The notes under the pieces: model-generated | What the model was told of the DNA's origin: nothing | Database searches by the model: none | Seen by the model: the letters and a program-made list of their open reading frames with translations, nothing else | Source: an uncultured Alphaproteobacteria bacterium | GTDB taxonomy: Bacteria; Pseudomonadota; Alphaproteobacteria; HIMB59; GCA-002718135 | DNA: 35,321 nucleotides | Assembly (NCBI GenBank): GCA_902530685.1 | Contig: CACAAZ010000014.1 | Span: forward strand, 1 to 35,321 | Direction of reading: 5' to 3' | Made by a program: the position numbers and the translations under genes | Shown here: in pieces, positions 34,476 through 35,321 of the stretch | Layout: each line of letters begins with the position of its first letter | Numbering within the stretch: the first letter of the stretch is position 1

Positions 34476-35036
34476 TTAATTAAATCTAAACTTTGTTGAG
34501 CCCACAGATATAACATTTGGTAGTTCAAGATAAGTATTATAATTTTCTAGTGTAATTCCTCCAGTTGGTATAAATTTTATATCCTCGAAAATTTCATTTA
34601 TAATTTCAAGAGATTTTGTTCCACCATTTTTTTCTGCATGAAAATATTTTAAAATTTTTTTCTCATATTCTAAAGCCATCATAATCTCTGATGGAGTTGA
34701 TACTCCAGGTATATAGTTTAAATTTTTTTCTATTGTATAATTTAGAATTTTTTGATTTATTCCAGGAGACACGTAGAAATCAAAATCAAACTTCGAAGCC
34801 TCTTTAAGAATATTTAATGATGTTATTGAACCCAAGCCAATGATGGCTGTAGAAAATTTTTCTTTCAAAATTACGGCAACATCTAAAGCCTGCTTAGATC
34901 TTAAGGTTATTTCAACTATTTTGAATTTCTGATCAATTAGTTTTGAAAAAGTATCAAATATCTCAGATGGTGCTTCTTTTCCTATAATAGGAATTTTTTT
35001 TTGCAATTCTATTTCCTTTACTATCTTAGCATCCAT
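34476..35036 (-). CDS. eda: KDPG/KHG-type aldolase
   Basis: Class I aldolase that splits 2-keto-3-deoxy-6-phospho-sugar acids to pyruvate and an aldehyde phosphate. It has 186 residues, slightly shorter than usual (about 205-213). E42 and R46 (EITLRS) and the Schiff-base K130 (LKYFHAE) are retained, and SPG and PGVSTPSE match. Family position FPAE is FHAE. Its ATG overlaps the kinase stop by 11 bases. Together with that PfkB kinase it makes a kinase-aldolase pair for a keto-deoxy acid. Gluconate or galactonate type cannot be chosen. Confidence 0.88.
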   Translation of the reverse strand: MDAKIVKEIELQKKIPIIGKEAPSEIFDTFSKLIDQKFKIVEITLRSKQALDVAVILKEKFSTAIIGLGSITSLNILKEASKFDFDFYVSPGINQKILNYTIEKNLNYIPGVSTPSEIMMALEYEKKILKYFHAEKNGGTKSLEIINEIFEDIKFIPTGGITLENYNTYLELPNVISVGSTKFRFN

Positions 35037-35321
35037 AATTTTTTAATTTAAAATTTTCTTTTCTAATTATTGCACCATTAACATTAGCTACATCCCGACC
35101 TAGTTTATGGGCAAACTGTAGACATTCTTTAATATTAAAATTGTTAAAATAATAATATAAAAAACAAGCGTTAAATGCATCTCCACAGCCTGTTGTATCT
35201 TTAACTTTTTTTTTGAAAACAAAATTAAAATTAGAGAATTGCAGTTTGTCATATACCAAAATATTTCCTTTTTTTGATCTTATTATAGCTAACTTATTTC
35301 TAAAATTTTCAAAAATAAATT
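35026..35321 (-). CDS. PfkB-family kinase, C-terminal part
   Basis: The frame stays open to the right edge (the track's start at 35259 is a TTG inside the gene), so the gene begins outside the window. The catalytic motif is DTTGCGDAFNACF with the base Asp. GCGD replaces GAGD, a known variant. The end reads KNYGC. It is probably a 2-keto-3-deoxy-sugar-acid kinase because it overlaps the aldolase gene. Only about 98 residues are visible. Confidence 0.8.
   Translation of the reverse strand, partial: FIFENFRNKLAIIRSKKGNILVYDKLQFSNFNFVFKKKVKDTTGCGDAFNACFLYYYFNNFNIKECLQFAHKLGRDVANVNGAIIRKENFKLKNYGC

Noticed and set aside
1-35321. tRNA, rRNA, CRISPR array, insertion sequence or prophage
   Set aside because: No cloverleaf, ribosomal RNA segments, regular repeats, transposase or phage genes were seen, and intergenic space is too small for most of these.

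Overview
This window looks like part of an AT-rich, streamlined alphaproteobacterial genome. The signs are short intergenic gaps, many 1-nt (TAATG) or 4-nt (ATGA) gene overlaps, a DUF3035-type lipoprotein gene beside ileS, and several sugar ABC importers. The style resembles marine groups such as SAR11 relatives or HIMB59/AEGEAN-169, but that placement is an inference because no marker gene search could be run. No rRNA, tRNA, CRISPR array or insertion sequence was seen, and no gene-free stretch exceeds 300 bases.

Left part (1-10.1 kb): the 3' end of a DUF3035 gene, then ribF-ileS, a lone xylose isomerase, glyoxalase I, a Gfo/Idh/MocA oxidoreductase, a DsbA-like periplasmic protein, a PhyH-type dioxygenase and an orphan sugar-binding protein. 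Many of these genes alternate in strand with only 5-60 bases between them.

Middle part (10-26 kb): genes for cyclitol (inositol-type) and sugar use. IolG-like and IolE-like enzymes and a PfkB kinase follow TPP-dependent E1 alpha and beta subunits. A divergent fructokinase-like PfkB gene ends inside a gene for a free-standing lipoyl domain. Two complete binding protein-permease-ATPase importers of the RbsBCA/FrcBCA type follow, separated by a short-chain dehydrogenase and a 2-hydroxyacid dehydrogenase, and then iolD. Both importers have a strong hairpin between the binding-protein and permease genes. One permease carries a large predicted periplasmic insertion.

Right part (26-35.3 kb): one long leftward gene string. 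It encodes L-fuconate dehydratase, a 2-keto-3-deoxy-L-fuconate dehydrogenase, a diketo-acid (FAH-family) hydrolase and an FMN L-lactate dehydrogenase. Together these form a plausible L-fuconate to pyruvate plus L-lactate to pyruvate route. Upstream in the same string are a second enolase-superfamily enzyme, a class III CoA-transferase, a solute-binding-protein homologue with no signal peptide, a MaoC-fold protein, a KDPG-aldolase homologue and the end of a PfkB kinase. Downstream is a small Rieske-type ferredoxin in which both ligand histidines are cysteines.

The most unusual items are the all-cysteine Rieske protein, the apparently cytoplasmic binding protein inside a MaoC/CoA-transferase/enolase module, the lipoyl domain without an acyltransferase, and the permease with the inserted helical domain.
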